A stretch of 64,000 bases of DNA from Peptostreptococcaceae bacterium. Lineage in GTDB: Bacteria; Bacillota; Clostridia; Peptostreptococcales; Peptostreptococcaceae. Each line of letters begins with the position of its first letter. Within the stretch, counting starts at the first letter, position 1. Under the pieces are notes generated by a model that saw nothing but the letters and a program-made list of their open reading frames with translations, was not told the DNA's origin and made no database searches. A program made the translations under genes and the position numbers. Below, one piece after another: positions 10,301-19,153 of the stretch. The stretch covers positions 496,001 through 560,000 of the forward strand of contig CABIZO010000002.1 of NCBI GenBank assembly GCA_902363255.1, in the 5' to 3' direction.

Positions 10301-12051
10301 TAAACAATGTTGAGTTATTAATAATAACTGACCCAGAAGGTAAGAGTGAGAAAAAAGGTAATTACTCAGCAGAGGAATTAGCTGCAATTAAGGATTACGT
10401 AGAATCAGGTAGAGATATAATAGTTTCTACAAGAGCTGACTACGGAGATGCTAAGGGCGAATACTCTAACTCTGCACAAGTTAACCCAATATTAGAAACA
10501 ATAGGTTCTAAGTTAAGAGTTAATGATGACCAAGTTACAGATAATGAAAATAATGAAGGTCAACCATATAGATTAATGTTTAATACATATGAATCTCCAA
10601 ACTACAACTTAGTAAAAGGTTTAACAAAAGCTGATTTATACAGTTTCTACAGTGGTGCTTCAGTAGTACTTGCTGATGGAGCAACTTCAGAAGGTGTTGA
10701 TTATCTTGTTAAAGGTCACACTACAACAGAGTCAGTTAACCAAGATGGAGATAAGGATAATGTACCAGTGGAAAAAGGAAATGTGGCCGTATTAGCTGCA
10801 GAAGAATTAGACAATGGAGCTAAAGTAGTTGTATCAGGTAATACTTTCTTATCTGATTTTGAAATAGACGGTGAAAATCAAAAACAAAAATCAAATATGA
10901 AAATATTAAGTCAAATATTTGACTGGGCATTACCACAAAAAGAAATACAAAAATTAAGTATAGCTGAATTTAGAAAAGATGAAGACAAAGATGGAACACC
11001 AGATTTAATGGGACAAGAGTTCATATTAGAAGGAACTGTAACTGCTCAATCTGAAGCAGTAGAACCTAAAAATGCTTTCTTCGAATGTATATATATACAA
11101 GATGAAACTGGTGGTATAAACGTATTTGGTGTATCTCAAACACCACTTAAAGCTGGTCAAAAAGTAAGAATCAAAGGTACAGTTGGAGCTTACGAAGGTG
11201 AAACACAAATGGCCATAGGAAATGAATTAGAAGATTTAGAAATAATAGACGAAAGCATAAATGAAATAGCACCAACAAAGATGACAACAGGAGATAGTAT
11301 GCTTGTTGAAAATCAAGGTGTATTAACTGAAGTTGTTGGAACTGTTACTAGAATGGACAGAGAAAAAGGTAACGTATATGTAAATGATGGAAGCGGAGAA
11401 GCTAGAGTTTACTTAAATGGTTACATAGGTGATGGTGTTACAGACGAATCTAAAGGTAAATTTGCTGAAGATATAGAAGTTGGAAGCAAAGTAAGTGCAA
11501 TAGGTTTAGCATCTGAAGATTCAGAAGGAAACAGACTAAGAGTTAGAAATACTTTAGAAGTTAAAGTTGTAGAAGATGATGAAGACGACGACACAACTGA
11601 TAAACCAGGAACAGGTGATGAAGACGACGACACAACTGACAAACCAGGAACAGGTGATGAAGACGACGACACAGCTGACAAACCAGGAACAGGTGATGAA
11701 GACGACGACACAGCTGACAAACCAGGAACAGGTGATGAAGACGACGACACAACTGACAAACCAGGAACAGATGATGAAGACGACGACACAACTGACAAAC
11801 CAGGAACAGATGATGAAGACGACAACACAACTGACAAACCAGGAACAGATGATGAAGACGATAATTCAACTGATAAACCAGGAACAGATGATGAAGACGA
11901 TAATTCAACTGATAAACCAGGAACAGATAGTGACAAAGATGAAGATTCAAATGATTCACCACAAACAGGTGATGCAGGAATTCTATTAAGTTCAATAATG
12001 TTAATAGGATGTTCAGTAGGTGTAATAGGATTAAATAGAAAACGTAAATAA
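7363..12051 (+). CDS. Sortase-anchored surface protein with OB folds and a PHP metallo-hydrolase domain
   Basis: This 1562-residue exported protein has a signal peptide (residues 1-31). A lamin-tail-like domain follows (about 40-150), then an OB-fold domain of extracellular-nuclease type (about 205-285) and a PEPDPDPEPTPTP linker (about 375-395). Next come an Ig-like segment and a PHP/CehA-type metallo-hydrolase domain (about 487-745) with QLHSHTNISDG, AVTDHSNWF, SQLNHPGK and NNQDNHKKGW as metal ligands. A GATase-like segment follows (about 960-1060), then two more OB folds (about 1199-1290 and 1310-1398) and nine acidic DEDDDTTDKPGTG repeats. It ends with sorting signal SPQTG (1532-1536), a hydrophobic stretch and RKRK. 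SPxTG is cut by class B sortase in C. difficile. The architecture suggests a wall-bound phosphodiesterase or nuclease; substrate unknown. RBS GGGAGG. Confidence 0.85.
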   Translation: MLSKSKSKVMGRVLSLSMIFSAVAPNSLVWADYNRELKANEGESLIISEYAHLGEGTKAIELYNASKKSINLGQYNIASYEDGGKKPVVAYELEDNEINPGDTYVIASASSENDEFNTKISELVKEGKACETDSQVLTSDKSDLLVLREEQSNGNHKEIDSFEIKEEKNDKINTTNVDSLGVHQNSEEATEEALPEEYISIAEARGLETGAEVKISGVVSFNDRDKEVHIQDSTGAISVSNYDSKIDLSGAKNGMEIKVTGKLKPFNNLLQVQATEVEVVKEAGMPEAVEKTIKELKETNHDSLYVEIKGAELDLGKKILKQGDDVLDIYFIPSGLEVETGDIVDVKATMGRYKDTVQIYGSSATFTKVEVETPEPDPDPEPTPTPSEGPSINKYSPQSNLVLESGSKPIIEVHYSDTKKIDTSSVKMYLDSKEITSGLEITSEYVKYPVKTSLKDGSHSVKVEVSNEEGTQTVHEWTFRVGELQHLVGQLHSHTNISDGSGTLEEAYEWAKEKGKADYYAVTDHSNWFDNDTQTSILDGSASTAWTKAQSVADEYDKASDFSAIYGYEMTWSGSTGGWGHINTFNTPGFETRSNSSMDLKTYYENLNNVKSSVSQLNHPGKTFGDFGDFGFYSATTDKLVNLIEVGNGEGPVRGSGHFPSYEYYTRALDKGWHVAPTNNQDNHKKGWMTANDARTVIIAPENTKEALYQSMRDKMVYSTEDKNMTIDYRVNNQMMGATLGSDVKKLNVSIKVDDPDADDVIGKISIISNGGVEVASKNFNSNTATWNLELDPQYTYYYVKVEQKDKDILVSSPVWVGESFNAGFNEPSVDRSIPLKGEDLTAKFEFYNNNENKLENIKLEFFNNSISDDNKIKEEVIDEILPGNAIGSEITFVPENLGDQVVWARATLNYEGTEKVFTKSIKFNVKDPASVSRVMIDGSKGNQYVTGHYAGNVNGLIDEFAKRDCLAEINEEPITKESLNNVELLIITDPEGKSEKKGNYSAEELAAIKDYVESGRDIIVSTRADYGDAKGEYSNSAQVNPILETIGSKLRVNDDQVTDNENNEGQPYRLMFNTYESPNYNLVKGLTKADLYSFYSGASVVLADGATSEGVDYLVKGHTTTESVNQDGDKDNVPVEKGNVAVLAAEELDNGAKVVVSGNTFLSDFEIDGENQKQKSNMKILSQIFDWALPQKEIQKLSIAEFRKDEDKDGTPDLMGQEFILEGTVTAQSEAVEPKNAFFECIYIQDETGGINVFGVSQTPLKAGQKVRIKGTVGAYEGETQMAIGNELEDLEIIDESINEIAPTKMTTGDSMLVENQGVLTEVVGTVTRMDREKGNVYVNDGSGEARVYLNGYIGDGVTDESKGKFAEDIEVGSKVSAIGLASEDSEGNRLRVRNTLEVKVVEDDEDDDTTDKPGTGDEDDDTTDKPGTGDEDDDTADKPGTGDEDDDTADKPGTGDEDDDTTDKPGTDDEDDDTTDKPGTDDEDDNTTDKPGTDDEDDNSTDKPGTDDEDDNSTDKPGTDSDKDEDSNDSPQTGDAGILLSSIMLIGCSVGVIGLNRKRK
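11578..11928 (+). repeat. Nine in-frame 39-nt tandem repeats (acidic wall-spanning stalk)
   Basis: Each unit encodes DEDDDTTDKPGTG or a close variant. Copies 1-4 end in TG and copies 5-9 in TD, and copies 7-9 change DD to DN, so divergence increases towards the 3' end. The tract forms a stalk before the SPQTG anchor and is prone to slippage, so copy number should vary among strains. The other frames and the reverse strand stay open only because of the repetition. Confidence 0.9.
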
Positions 12052-12134
12052 TATCCTATATAAAATAATGAGTTCTTCTCTATGATAATCATGGGGAAGA
12101 CTCTTATTAAATATGAAGATGGCGGAGATTTAGT

Positions 12135-13286
12135 ATGACAGATAAGAAAAGAGAAATATATATAGTTATTGTTACCATACTTTTGAGCATAGGTATTATA
12201 TTTGCATCTAACTCTATATTTAAAGGAGGGTTTGTGGAAGACAAACTTAATAAAAATATAGAATATTATAGTGGTAAAGTAATTACTGTATTACAAAATT
12301 CATTACAAGATGATCCTTATGTGGATGATGTGCAAATAGGTCTACAAAAATGTAAAGTAAAGATTCTTGATGGACCATTTGAAGGACAAGAACATGAGAT
12401 AAGTCACAATGTAAGTAGAATGTACAATATAATAGCACAAGAGGGAATGGAAGTTGTATTAGCAATATATGAACAAGATGGTCAAATAGAAGACATAAAT
12501 ATATCTAGTTATAAAAGAAGTAATGTTCTTATTATTTTAACAGCTTTATTTGTTTTAGTGACTTTAATTGTAGGTAAATTTAAAGGTTTAAAATCTTTAG
12601 TATCTCTTATGTTTACAGGAACAAGTATAGTTTATTTAATGTTGCCAATGATATTTAAAGGTGTAAGCCCTATTATAGCAGCAGTGATAGTAGTAGCACT
12701 AAGTACAGCTGTAACTCTTACACTTATAAGTGGATTTAATAAAAAAACACTGGTATCCGTAATTGGAACTTTATCAGGTGTAATTTTATCGGCAATAATA
12801 GCATTTGTTTTTGGAAAGTATGCAAACTTATCTGGAATTACTATGGAAGATGCTGAAAGTATGTTTTACTTAGCAGAATATAGCGACTTAAAAATACAAG
12901 GCATCATGTTTGCATCAATTATTATAGCTGCACTTGGAGCAGTAATGGATGTGGCAGTATCTCTAACATCAGCAATATTTGAACTTTATGAAGTAAACAA
13001 TAAATTAAGTATAACAGACTTAATTAAAAGTGGTATGAACATAGGTACTGATATGATAGGAACCATGTGTAATACTCTTATACTGGCTTTTGCTGGAGGT
13101 TCATTAAATACATTAATTTTATTATTTAGTGCATCTATGAATAAAGTACAGTTATTTAATTTAGACATATTGGGAACAGAAGTTATTCAGGCATTGTCAG
13201 GAAGTATAGGAATAATATTAACTGTGCCTATAACAGTTTTTGTTGCTAGTTATATATGTAAAAGAAAAACATTAGTTAAAGAATAA
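12135..13286 (+). CDS. YibE/F-family membrane protein
   Basis: The 383-residue protein has one N-terminal membrane segment, then an extracytoplasmic domain of about 110 residues (GKVITVLQ..., with a VKILDGPFEGQEHEI beta-rich stretch), then about seven membrane helices. These carry the YibE/F signature GAVMDVAVSLTSAIFEL and GTDMIGTMCNTLILAFAGGSLNTLIL. YibE/F proteins are common in Firmicutes and have no settled function; transport has been suggested. It starts 84 nt after the surface-protein gene and is followed by a strong hairpin, so it is probably its own unit or co-transcribed with the gene upstream. Confidence 0.85.
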   Translation: MTDKKREIYIVIVTILLSIGIIFASNSIFKGGFVEDKLNKNIEYYSGKVITVLQNSLQDDPYVDDVQIGLQKCKVKILDGPFEGQEHEISHNVSRMYNIIAQEGMEVVLAIYEQDGQIEDINISSYKRSNVLIILTALFVLVTLIVGKFKGLKSLVSLMFTGTSIVYLMLPMIFKGVSPIIAAVIVVALSTAVTLTLISGFNKKTLVSVIGTLSGVILSAIIAFVFGKYANLSGITMEDAESMFYLAEYSDLKIQGIMFASIIIAALGAVMDVAVSLTSAIFELYEVNNKLSITDLIKSGMNIGTDMIGTMCNTLILAFAGGSLNTLILLFSASMNKVQLFNLDILGTEVIQALSGSIGIILTVPITVFVASYICKRKTLVKE

Positions 13287-13322
13287 AATCAAGTTTAAAA
13301 TATTATAAATCTATCCAATAAT

Positions 13323-13397
13323 AATCCACTTTTTCATTAGGATTTGCCTTGCTAAAAAGCATTTTAGGTGAAGTTCATAATGAGAAGGTGGATTTTT
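13323..13397 (+). terminator. Long branched hairpin with T-run after yibE/F
   Basis: Arms 13323-13339 and 13378-13394 pair over 17 bp with two G-U pairs and end in TTTTT. The 38-nt loop contains a second small hairpin (TGCT AAAA AGCA). It is a terminator, unusually elaborate for this window. Confidence 0.7.
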
Positions 13398-13437
13398 AAT
13401 TTTAGGAAATATGATTTTCTCCATAAAATCTCCACAA

Positions 13438-13472
13438 CTTCTTTTTATATTAAATAAGTAGATAAAAAGAAG
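13438..13472. promoter_or_regulatory. Perfect 11-bp inverted repeat abutting the RBS of the metal-handling gene
   Basis: CTTCTTTTTAT (13438-13448) and ATAAAAAGAAG (13462-13472) flank a 13-nt spacer and end 2 nt before the AGGGAGAAGG site. It could be a repressor operator or an RNA hairpin that limits ribosome access. It resembles no named metal operator that I can cite. Confidence 0.45.
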
Positions 13473-13484
13473 GGAGAAGGTATT

Positions 13485-15329
13485 TTGAAGGATAATGTAA
13501 AAAAAGTCATACTTAAGATAGATGGTATGGTATGTGTGCACTGTGAAAATATTATTGAAGAAGTGCTTTTAGAAAATGATGGAGTTATAAAAGTTAAAGC
13601 ATCATTTAACAAAGGTACAGCAAAGATTGATTATGATGAAGATAAAATATCAAAAAATGATTTAATTAGAATTATTAATGAAGAAGATTATAAGGTTATT
13701 GATACTAATAATACAATCATAAATGATAATGCAAATAATGAAAATAAAAAAATTAAAGTAGAAAAAAATAAAGAAATTAAGTCAGAAAAAGTCAAAGATG
13801 AGGACAATACATTTTCAATATTAATTATAGTATTAGGTGGGTTACTCTTTTTAAATAAGTTTGGCCTTTTAAATATTTTTAATGCGTTTCCAACGCCAGA
13901 TGAAAACACAAGTTATGGTATGCTGTTTATCATAGGCTTATTTACATCACTTCATTGTGTTTCCATGTGTGGAGGTATTAATTTATCTCAATGTTTAAAC
14001 AACAATGTTACAAGTGATAAAGAGAAATTATCAACAGCAAAGCCGGCTTTTTTATATAATTTAGGACGTGTGATTTCCTATACTATCTTTGGTGGTATAG
14101 TGGGAGGTATTGGTTCAGTAATAAGTTTTACTGGATGGATGCAAGGTTTAGTTCAATTAATTGCTGGTATATTTATGGTTATAATGGGACTAAATATGTT
14201 AAATATTTTTCCTTGGCTTAGAAAATTAAATCCTAGAATGCCAAAATTCTTTGCGCAGAAAGTTAAATCTAAAAATAATAATAGTCCATTTTTCGTGGGA
14301 CTGTTAAATGGATTGATGCCTTGCGGTCCTTTACAAGCAATGCAAATTTATGCTTTATCTACTGGTAGTGTGATAAAGGGTGCTCTTTCCATGTTTTTAT
14401 TTAGTTTGGGAACAGTGCCTCTAATGTTTGGACTGGGAGCATTAAGTTCTTATATGAGTAGAAAATTCTCAAATAAAGTTATGAAATTTGGAGCAATTTT
14501 AGTTGTTGTTCTTGGTTTTGCCATGTTTAACAATGGTTTAGCACTATCTGGAATTAATATATCTCAAGGTTCGTCAGCTAACTCTGCAGTAAGGGCAGAG
14601 GTACAAAATGATGTTCAAGTAGTAACTACAGAATTAAAAGGTAGAAGATATGAACCTATTATTGTTGAAGTTGGTAAACCTGTAAAATGGAATATACAAG
14701 CATCAAAGGGAAGTATAAATGGTTGTAACAATAGAATGATTATAAGAGAATATGGAATTGAAAAAAGTTTAGAAAGTGGAGATAATATAATAGAGTTTAC
14801 ACCAACTGAAACAGGAACTTATACTTATTCATGTTGGATGGGGATGATAAGAAGTAAGATATATGTGGTTAATCCTGGAGAAGAGCCTAATATTGAAGAA
14901 AATGGAGCAGTAAAAGTAAATTCAAATTATAAAATTCCTACTGAGGAAATAGCAGTAGCAAAAATGTCAGGAAAAGAGCAAGTAGTAAATATTGATGTTA
15001 AAGATAATAAGTTTACACCAGCTGTGATTGTACTTCAGAGGGGAGTAGAAACTACATGGAAGATAAATAATACTGATAATAAAAGTATATCTCTTGCTTT
15101 CCCTATTTATAATCAAGTGATTGATATGATTGATGGGGAGAATGAGATTTATATAATTCCAAGTGATGACTTTACATTTGCTGATGATAATTATAATAAT
15201 TTTGCATATGTGAAGGTGGTTGAAGATATTAACAACATTAATATGGATGAAATAAAAAAAGAAGTGGAAAAATATAAAATTTCTGATAAGGACTATATGC
15301 CTGAAATAAATGGGGCAAGCTGTCATTAA
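13485..15329 (+). CDS. HMA domain - SafE/DsbD-like membrane domain - double cupredoxin fusion protein
   Basis: This 614-residue protein combines several metal-handling parts. Residues 1-70 form a heavy-metal-associated domain with DGMVCVHC (GMxCxxC copper-binding type). After a charged linker and one hydrophobic segment, residues about 140-360 form a six-helix DsbD_2/SafE (UreH-like) membrane domain with SLHCVSMCGG and GLMPCGPLQAM. Residues about 380-470 form a cupredoxin-like domain with NGCNNRMII and TYSCWMGMI, which supply Cys and Met ligands. A second cupredoxin-like module follows (about 490-590), and the protein ends GASCH. The start is TTG at 13485, right after AGGGAGAAGG. It is followed by a two-component system. 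The likely role is copper export or copper delivery; exact direction is unknown. Confidence 0.85.
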   Translation: MKDNVKKVILKIDGMVCVHCENIIEEVLLENDGVIKVKASFNKGTAKIDYDEDKISKNDLIRIINEEDYKVIDTNNTIINDNANNENKKIKVEKNKEIKSEKVKDEDNTFSILIIVLGGLLFLNKFGLLNIFNAFPTPDENTSYGMLFIIGLFTSLHCVSMCGGINLSQCLNNNVTSDKEKLSTAKPAFLYNLGRVISYTIFGGIVGGIGSVISFTGWMQGLVQLIAGIFMVIMGLNMLNIFPWLRKLNPRMPKFFAQKVKSKNNNSPFFVGLLNGLMPCGPLQAMQIYALSTGSVIKGALSMFLFSLGTVPLMFGLGALSSYMSRKFSNKVMKFGAILVVVLGFAMFNNGLALSGINISQGSSANSAVRAEVQNDVQVVTTELKGRRYEPIIVEVGKPVKWNIQASKGSINGCNNRMIIREYGIEKSLESGDNIIEFTPTETGTYTYSCWMGMIRSKIYVVNPGEEPNIEENGAVKVNSNYKIPTEEIAVAKMSGKEQVVNIDVKDNKFTPAVIVLQRGVETTWKINNTDNKSISLAFPIYNQVIDMIDGENEIYIIPSDDFTFADDNYNNFAYVKVVEDINNINMDEIKKEVEKYKISDKDYMPEINGASCH

Positions 15330-15364
15330 GTAGGTCAAAAGGATAGTAAGGAGTTATATTGATA

Positions 15365-16060
15365 ATGAAGAAAGAGAAAATACTAGTTGTGGAAGATGAG
15401 GCGAAAATCCTAGAAGTTGTAACTTCCTTAATGGAAAAACAGGGATATGAAGTTTATCAAGCAGAAGAAGGAAAGCAAGGACTAGAAATATTTAATAATA
15501 ATGAAATTTCATTAATTATATTGGATCTTATGTTACCTGATATTTCAGGAGAAGAAATTTGCATGAAAATAAGAGAAAAATCTAGAGTTCCTATTATAAT
15601 GCTTACTGCAAAAATTGATGAAGCAAATCTTCTTAGAGGGCTGGATATTGGAGCTGATGATTATATAACAAAACCATTTAGTTTGATGGAACTGGTGGCT
15701 AGAGTGAAAGTAATATTAAGAAGAAGCTCTGATGAATTAAAACCTTTATACAAATATAACTCCTTTCAAAATGGAGACTTATATATAGATGTTGAATCAA
15801 ATATTATAAAAAAGAAAAATGAATTACTTAACCTAACTCAATCAGAGTGGAAAATACTACTTTCTTTGATTAAATATCCAAATAAAGTTTTTACTAGGGA
15901 TGAACTTGTTACCATAGCTCTTGGAAGTGAATTTGATGGCTATAACCGTACCATAGACAGTCATATAAAAAATCTTCGTCAGAAGATTGAAGATAATCCC
16001 AAGTCACCTTCATATATAATCACAGTATTTGGCAAGGGTTATAAATTTGGAGGTGAGTAA
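15365..16060 (+). CDS. OmpR-family response regulator
   Basis: The receiver domain (residues about 5-120) has the acidic pair ED at 10-11, phosphoacceptor Asp54 in ILDLMLPD, the Thr of MLTAK, and Lys in YITKPF. A C-terminal winged helix (about 135-230) contains LTQSEWKILLSLIKYPNKVF. It binds DNA when phosphorylated by the kinase that starts 4 nt after its stop. An in-frame TTG at 15359 is an equally possible start (AAGGAG lies 5 nt before it). Position after the cupredoxin gene suggests it controls that gene in response to metal. Confidence 0.93.
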   Translation: MKKEKILVVEDEAKILEVVTSLMEKQGYEVYQAEEGKQGLEIFNNNEISLIILDLMLPDISGEEICMKIREKSRVPIIMLTAKIDEANLLRGLDIGADDYITKPFSLMELVARVKVILRRSSDELKPLYKYNSFQNGDLYIDVESNIIKKKNELLNLTQSEWKILLSLIKYPNKVFTRDELVTIALGSEFDGYNRTIDSHIKNLRQKIEDNPKSPSYIITVFGKGYKFGGE

Positions 16061-16064
16061 GCTA

Positions 16065-17453
16065 TTGTCACAAAGTATCAAAAGTAAATTATCCATGTCC
16101 ATAGCTATTATAGTTATATTTACTGTTTTGTTAATTAGTATACTTTCTAATTTAACTATAAAAAGTCAATTTACCAAATATAAAGAAAAGCAACAGGTTA
16201 TGAAAATTGAAGAGCTAGTAGACTCCATAGAACATCAATATGATGTGAAAGAAAATAAATGGAATGAAGAAAGTATCTATAATATAGGCATGTCAGCCTT
16301 ACATGAAGGATATATTATTAAAATTTATAATAAAAATAATAGCATATTATGGGATGCAGAAGTTGCTAATATGCAATTATGTAATGAAGTAATTGGTGAG
16401 ATATGCAAACTGATGGAAAATAATTTTCAAGTATTAAATGGTGAAGTAATGAGTAAGAAATATGAACTAAGTAAGTTTGGAAATGATATAGGAACAATGG
16501 AGATTAAATATTACGGTCCCTTTTTCTTATCACAAAATGATTCTGAGTTTATAAAAGCACTTAACTATATATTTGTGGTTATTGGAATTATTTCATTGAT
16601 TATTGCTGTATTTATAGGACACCTTTTATCTAGAAATATTAGTAAGCCCATATTAAATATGATTGGAGTAACTAAACATATTGCAAAGGGAGATTATGAG
16701 TACAGATTTGATAAAGATACTAAGTTAAAAGAATTATCTGAACTACAAAATTCTATTAATCTTATGGCTGATTCAATTGAAAAACAAGAAAATCTGAGAA
16801 AGCAACTGACAGCAGATATGGCTCATGAACTACGAACACCACTTACATCAGTAAGTACTCATTTGGAGGCTATGATAACTGGACTATGGGAACCAAGTGA
16901 GGAGCGATTGGAAAGTTGCTATGAAGAATTAAATAGAATTACTACTTTGGTGAAAGATTTGGAAAGACTGGCCAATGTGGAAAATGGATGTTATAAATTA
17001 CAAAAGTCACATTTTGATATGTTTGAATTAGTTAAAAGAGTTTCTGCTAATTTTGAATATAAAATAAAAGAGAAAAAAATTCAATTTGAGTTAATTGGTG
17101 AAGAAGTTATTATTAAAGCAGATCAAGATAGGATATTCCAAGTAGTTACAAATATTTTATCCAATGCAATAAAATACACTAGAGAAGAAGATAAGATAAT
17201 AATTAAATTATACAAAGAATTTCAGTATGCTGTATGTGAAATTGTAGATACGGGTATAGGAATTTCTCAGGAGGAAGTTAATCATATTTTTGAGAGATTT
17301 TATCGCGCGGACAAGTCTAGAAATAGAAAAACAGGAGGAGCTGGAATTGGTCTAGCTATTGTGAAATCAATAGTTGAAGCACATAATGGTAAGGTAGAAG
17401 TGGATAGTGTTTTAGGAGAGGGAAGCTCTTTTAAAGTTTATTTACCTTTGTAA
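16065..17453 (+). CDS. Sensor histidine kinase
   Basis: The 462-residue membrane kinase has TM1 near residues 8-28, an extracytoplasmic sensor of about 135 residues, and TM2 (FVVIGIISLIIAVFIGHLL). A HAMP linker follows, then HisKA with phosphoacceptor His254 in TADMAHELRTPLTS, and HATPase_c with NILSNAIKYT, DTGIGIS and GGAGIGLAIVKS. I chose TTG at 16065 because GGAGGTGAG lies just upstream; a longer reading from TTG 16029 would overlap the regulator gene. The sensor loop has no Cys- or His-rich metal motif, so the signal is uncertain. Confidence 0.92.
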   Translation: MSQSIKSKLSMSIAIIVIFTVLLISILSNLTIKSQFTKYKEKQQVMKIEELVDSIEHQYDVKENKWNEESIYNIGMSALHEGYIIKIYNKNNSILWDAEVANMQLCNEVIGEICKLMENNFQVLNGEVMSKKYELSKFGNDIGTMEIKYYGPFFLSQNDSEFIKALNYIFVVIGIISLIIAVFIGHLLSRNISKPILNMIGVTKHIAKGDYEYRFDKDTKLKELSELQNSINLMADSIEKQENLRKQLTADMAHELRTPLTSVSTHLEAMITGLWEPSEERLESCYEELNRITTLVKDLERLANVENGCYKLQKSHFDMFELVKRVSANFEYKIKEKKIQFELIGEEVIIKADQDRIFQVVTNILSNAIKYTREEDKIIIKLYKEFQYAVCEIVDTGIGISQEEVNHIFERFYRADKSRNRKTGGAGIGLAIVKSIVEAHNGKVEVDSVLGEGSSFKVYLPL

Positions 17454-17490
17454 TATATATTAATAAAAAATATTCATTTTAAAAAAATAT

Positions 17491-17529
17491 AAAGTCTGTA
17501 TTATCCAATGGGGAAATACAGACTTTTTT
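17491..17529 (+). terminator. Rho-independent terminator after the sensor kinase
   Basis: The 12-bp perfect stem AAAGTCTGTATT / AATACAGACTTT with a 12-nt loop is followed by a T-run. Confidence 0.9.
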
Positions 17530-17734
17530 ACATGCAACATATTATATTACGTTCAAATCCATAAGTATTCTAAATGATTTTTATAGTATTATAACAAAAG
17601 TTAAATTTATGTTAAAAATTGGTTTAATTGCTAAATATATGTTAAATAATAGTCGGAATAATAGACTGTAAGAATTCAGTTATATATAATCACTTTTAAA
17701 TATAGATATATTTCATAATTAAGGGGGCTTTAAC

Positions 17735-19048
17735 ATGAAAAGGAAGTACCAGGATATTTTAGTAGTTGGATTTGCACTATTCGCAATGTTTTTTGGAGCA
17801 GGAAACTTAATATTTCCTCCATACCTGGGGGTAGTAAGTGGTAGTAGTTAGATGACTGGTTTCAGTGGGTTTATTATTGCAGATGTTGGACTAGCATTAC
17901 TTGCAATATTAGCAGCAGCCAAATGTCAAGGAGACGTAAACAAAATATTAATAAGAAGTGGGAAAAGGTTATCTTTAATCTTGGCAACAGGAATAATGAT
18001 ATGCTTAGGACCGCTTTTAGCCATACCTAGAACAGGCGCTACAACATTTGAAATGGGAATACAGCCAATTTTTAGTGGGTTTAATCCAGTAATATTTTCA
18101 GTTTTATTTTTTGGTTTAACCCTTATACTTACAATAAAACCATCAAAAGTTGTAGATATTATAGGTCAATATTTAACTCCAGTTTTGTTAATAACATTAA
18201 TATTCTTAATCATAGTTGGTGTAATATCACCTCTTGGAGACTTAAATCAAGCACCAGTAATAAGTAATGTATTTTCTGAAGGTATATCTCAAGGGTATCA
18301 AACAATGGATCCTTTAGGGGCAATAGCATTATCTGCAGTTGTAATAATTTCTCTTACACAAAAAGGATATACTGAAGAATCAGAAAAAATAAAATTAACA
18401 TTACAGGCTGGTCTTGTGGCAGCAGTAGCTTTGGTTATAGTATATGGCGGGCTAACATATTTAGGTTCTACTGTTGCACATCAATATACAGGAATCAGTA
18501 CAACAGATATAAATCAGACATCATTAATAGTTAGCATAACAGAACAGTTGTTAGGTAATCCAGGGAAAATAGTTTTAGCTATAATAGTTGGTTTAGCATG
18601 TTTAACAACATCCATAGGACTTGTATCAGCCACAGCACAATTTTTTACTAAACTTTCTAAAGGAGTTATAAAGTATGAAACTATAGTAATTGCTGTTTGT
18701 GTATTTAGTGCTTTTGTATCCAATTTTGGAGTAAGTACTATAATATTATTTGCACAACCAATATTATCAATTATTTATCCTGCAACAATTGTTTTAGTAA
18801 TAATGACTTTATTTGGACATAAAATAAAAAATGATAATACATTTAAAGGGGCAACATATGTGGCATTATTTATAAGCATACTAACAGTTGCAGATAGTAT
18901 GGGATTAGCAATTCCCTTTATACATAAATTACCGCTTGATAGCTTGGGATTTAACTGGGTGATTCCTTCAATAATTGGAGGTTTTATAGGTAATCTCGTG
19001 CCATATAGAGAAGAGGAACAATATGATAGTATAGATGAGATATTATAA
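17735..19048 (+). pseudogene. brnQ: Branched-chain amino acid permease BrnQ, nonsense mutation at codon 39
   Basis: From ATG 17735, behind AAGGGGGC, the frame reads MKRKYQDILVVGFALFAMFF, then GAGNLIFPPYLGVVSGSS, the BrnQ N-terminus, then meets TAG at 17849-17851. It continues without a further stop for 398 residues. BrnQ proteins commonly have a Trp (TGG) after SGSS, so one G-to-A change explains the stop. The rest is intact, with about 11 more helices. An ATG directly after the stop could restart translation and give a protein lacking the first helix, but no ribosome binding site precedes it. Function is probably lost; a recoded or sequencing-error case is possible. Confidence 0.8.
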
Positions 19049-19100
19049 AATAGAATATAATACTTCAATATAGAAAACTAAGGTGTGAATTATTCTTATT

Positions 19101-19140
19101 AAAAAAGAGCTACTAATTTTGTTATAAGTAGCTCTTTTTT
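19101..19140. terminator. Bidirectional terminator between brnQ and the MFS gene
   Basis: AAAAAAGAGCTACT (19101-19114) pairs perfectly with AGTAGCTCTTTTTT (19127-19140). It serves convergent genes on both sides. Confidence 0.9.
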
Positions 19141-19153
19141 TATATAAAGTATT

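Noticed and set aside
11578..11928. CRISPR-like regular repeats
   Set aside because: Units are contiguous without spacers and are in-frame coding repeats.
11421..12092. Long open frames on both strands over the surface-protein stalk (for example a 223-residue leftward frame and a 137-residue rightward one)
   Set aside because: They exist only because 39-nt repeats lack stops in other frames; composition is meaningless and the main frame encodes the stalk and the sorting signal.
14967..15338. 123-residue leftward frame opposite the cupredoxin gene
   Set aside because: No ribosome binding site and low-complexity Ile/Asn/Phe content; the rightward frame has domain matches.
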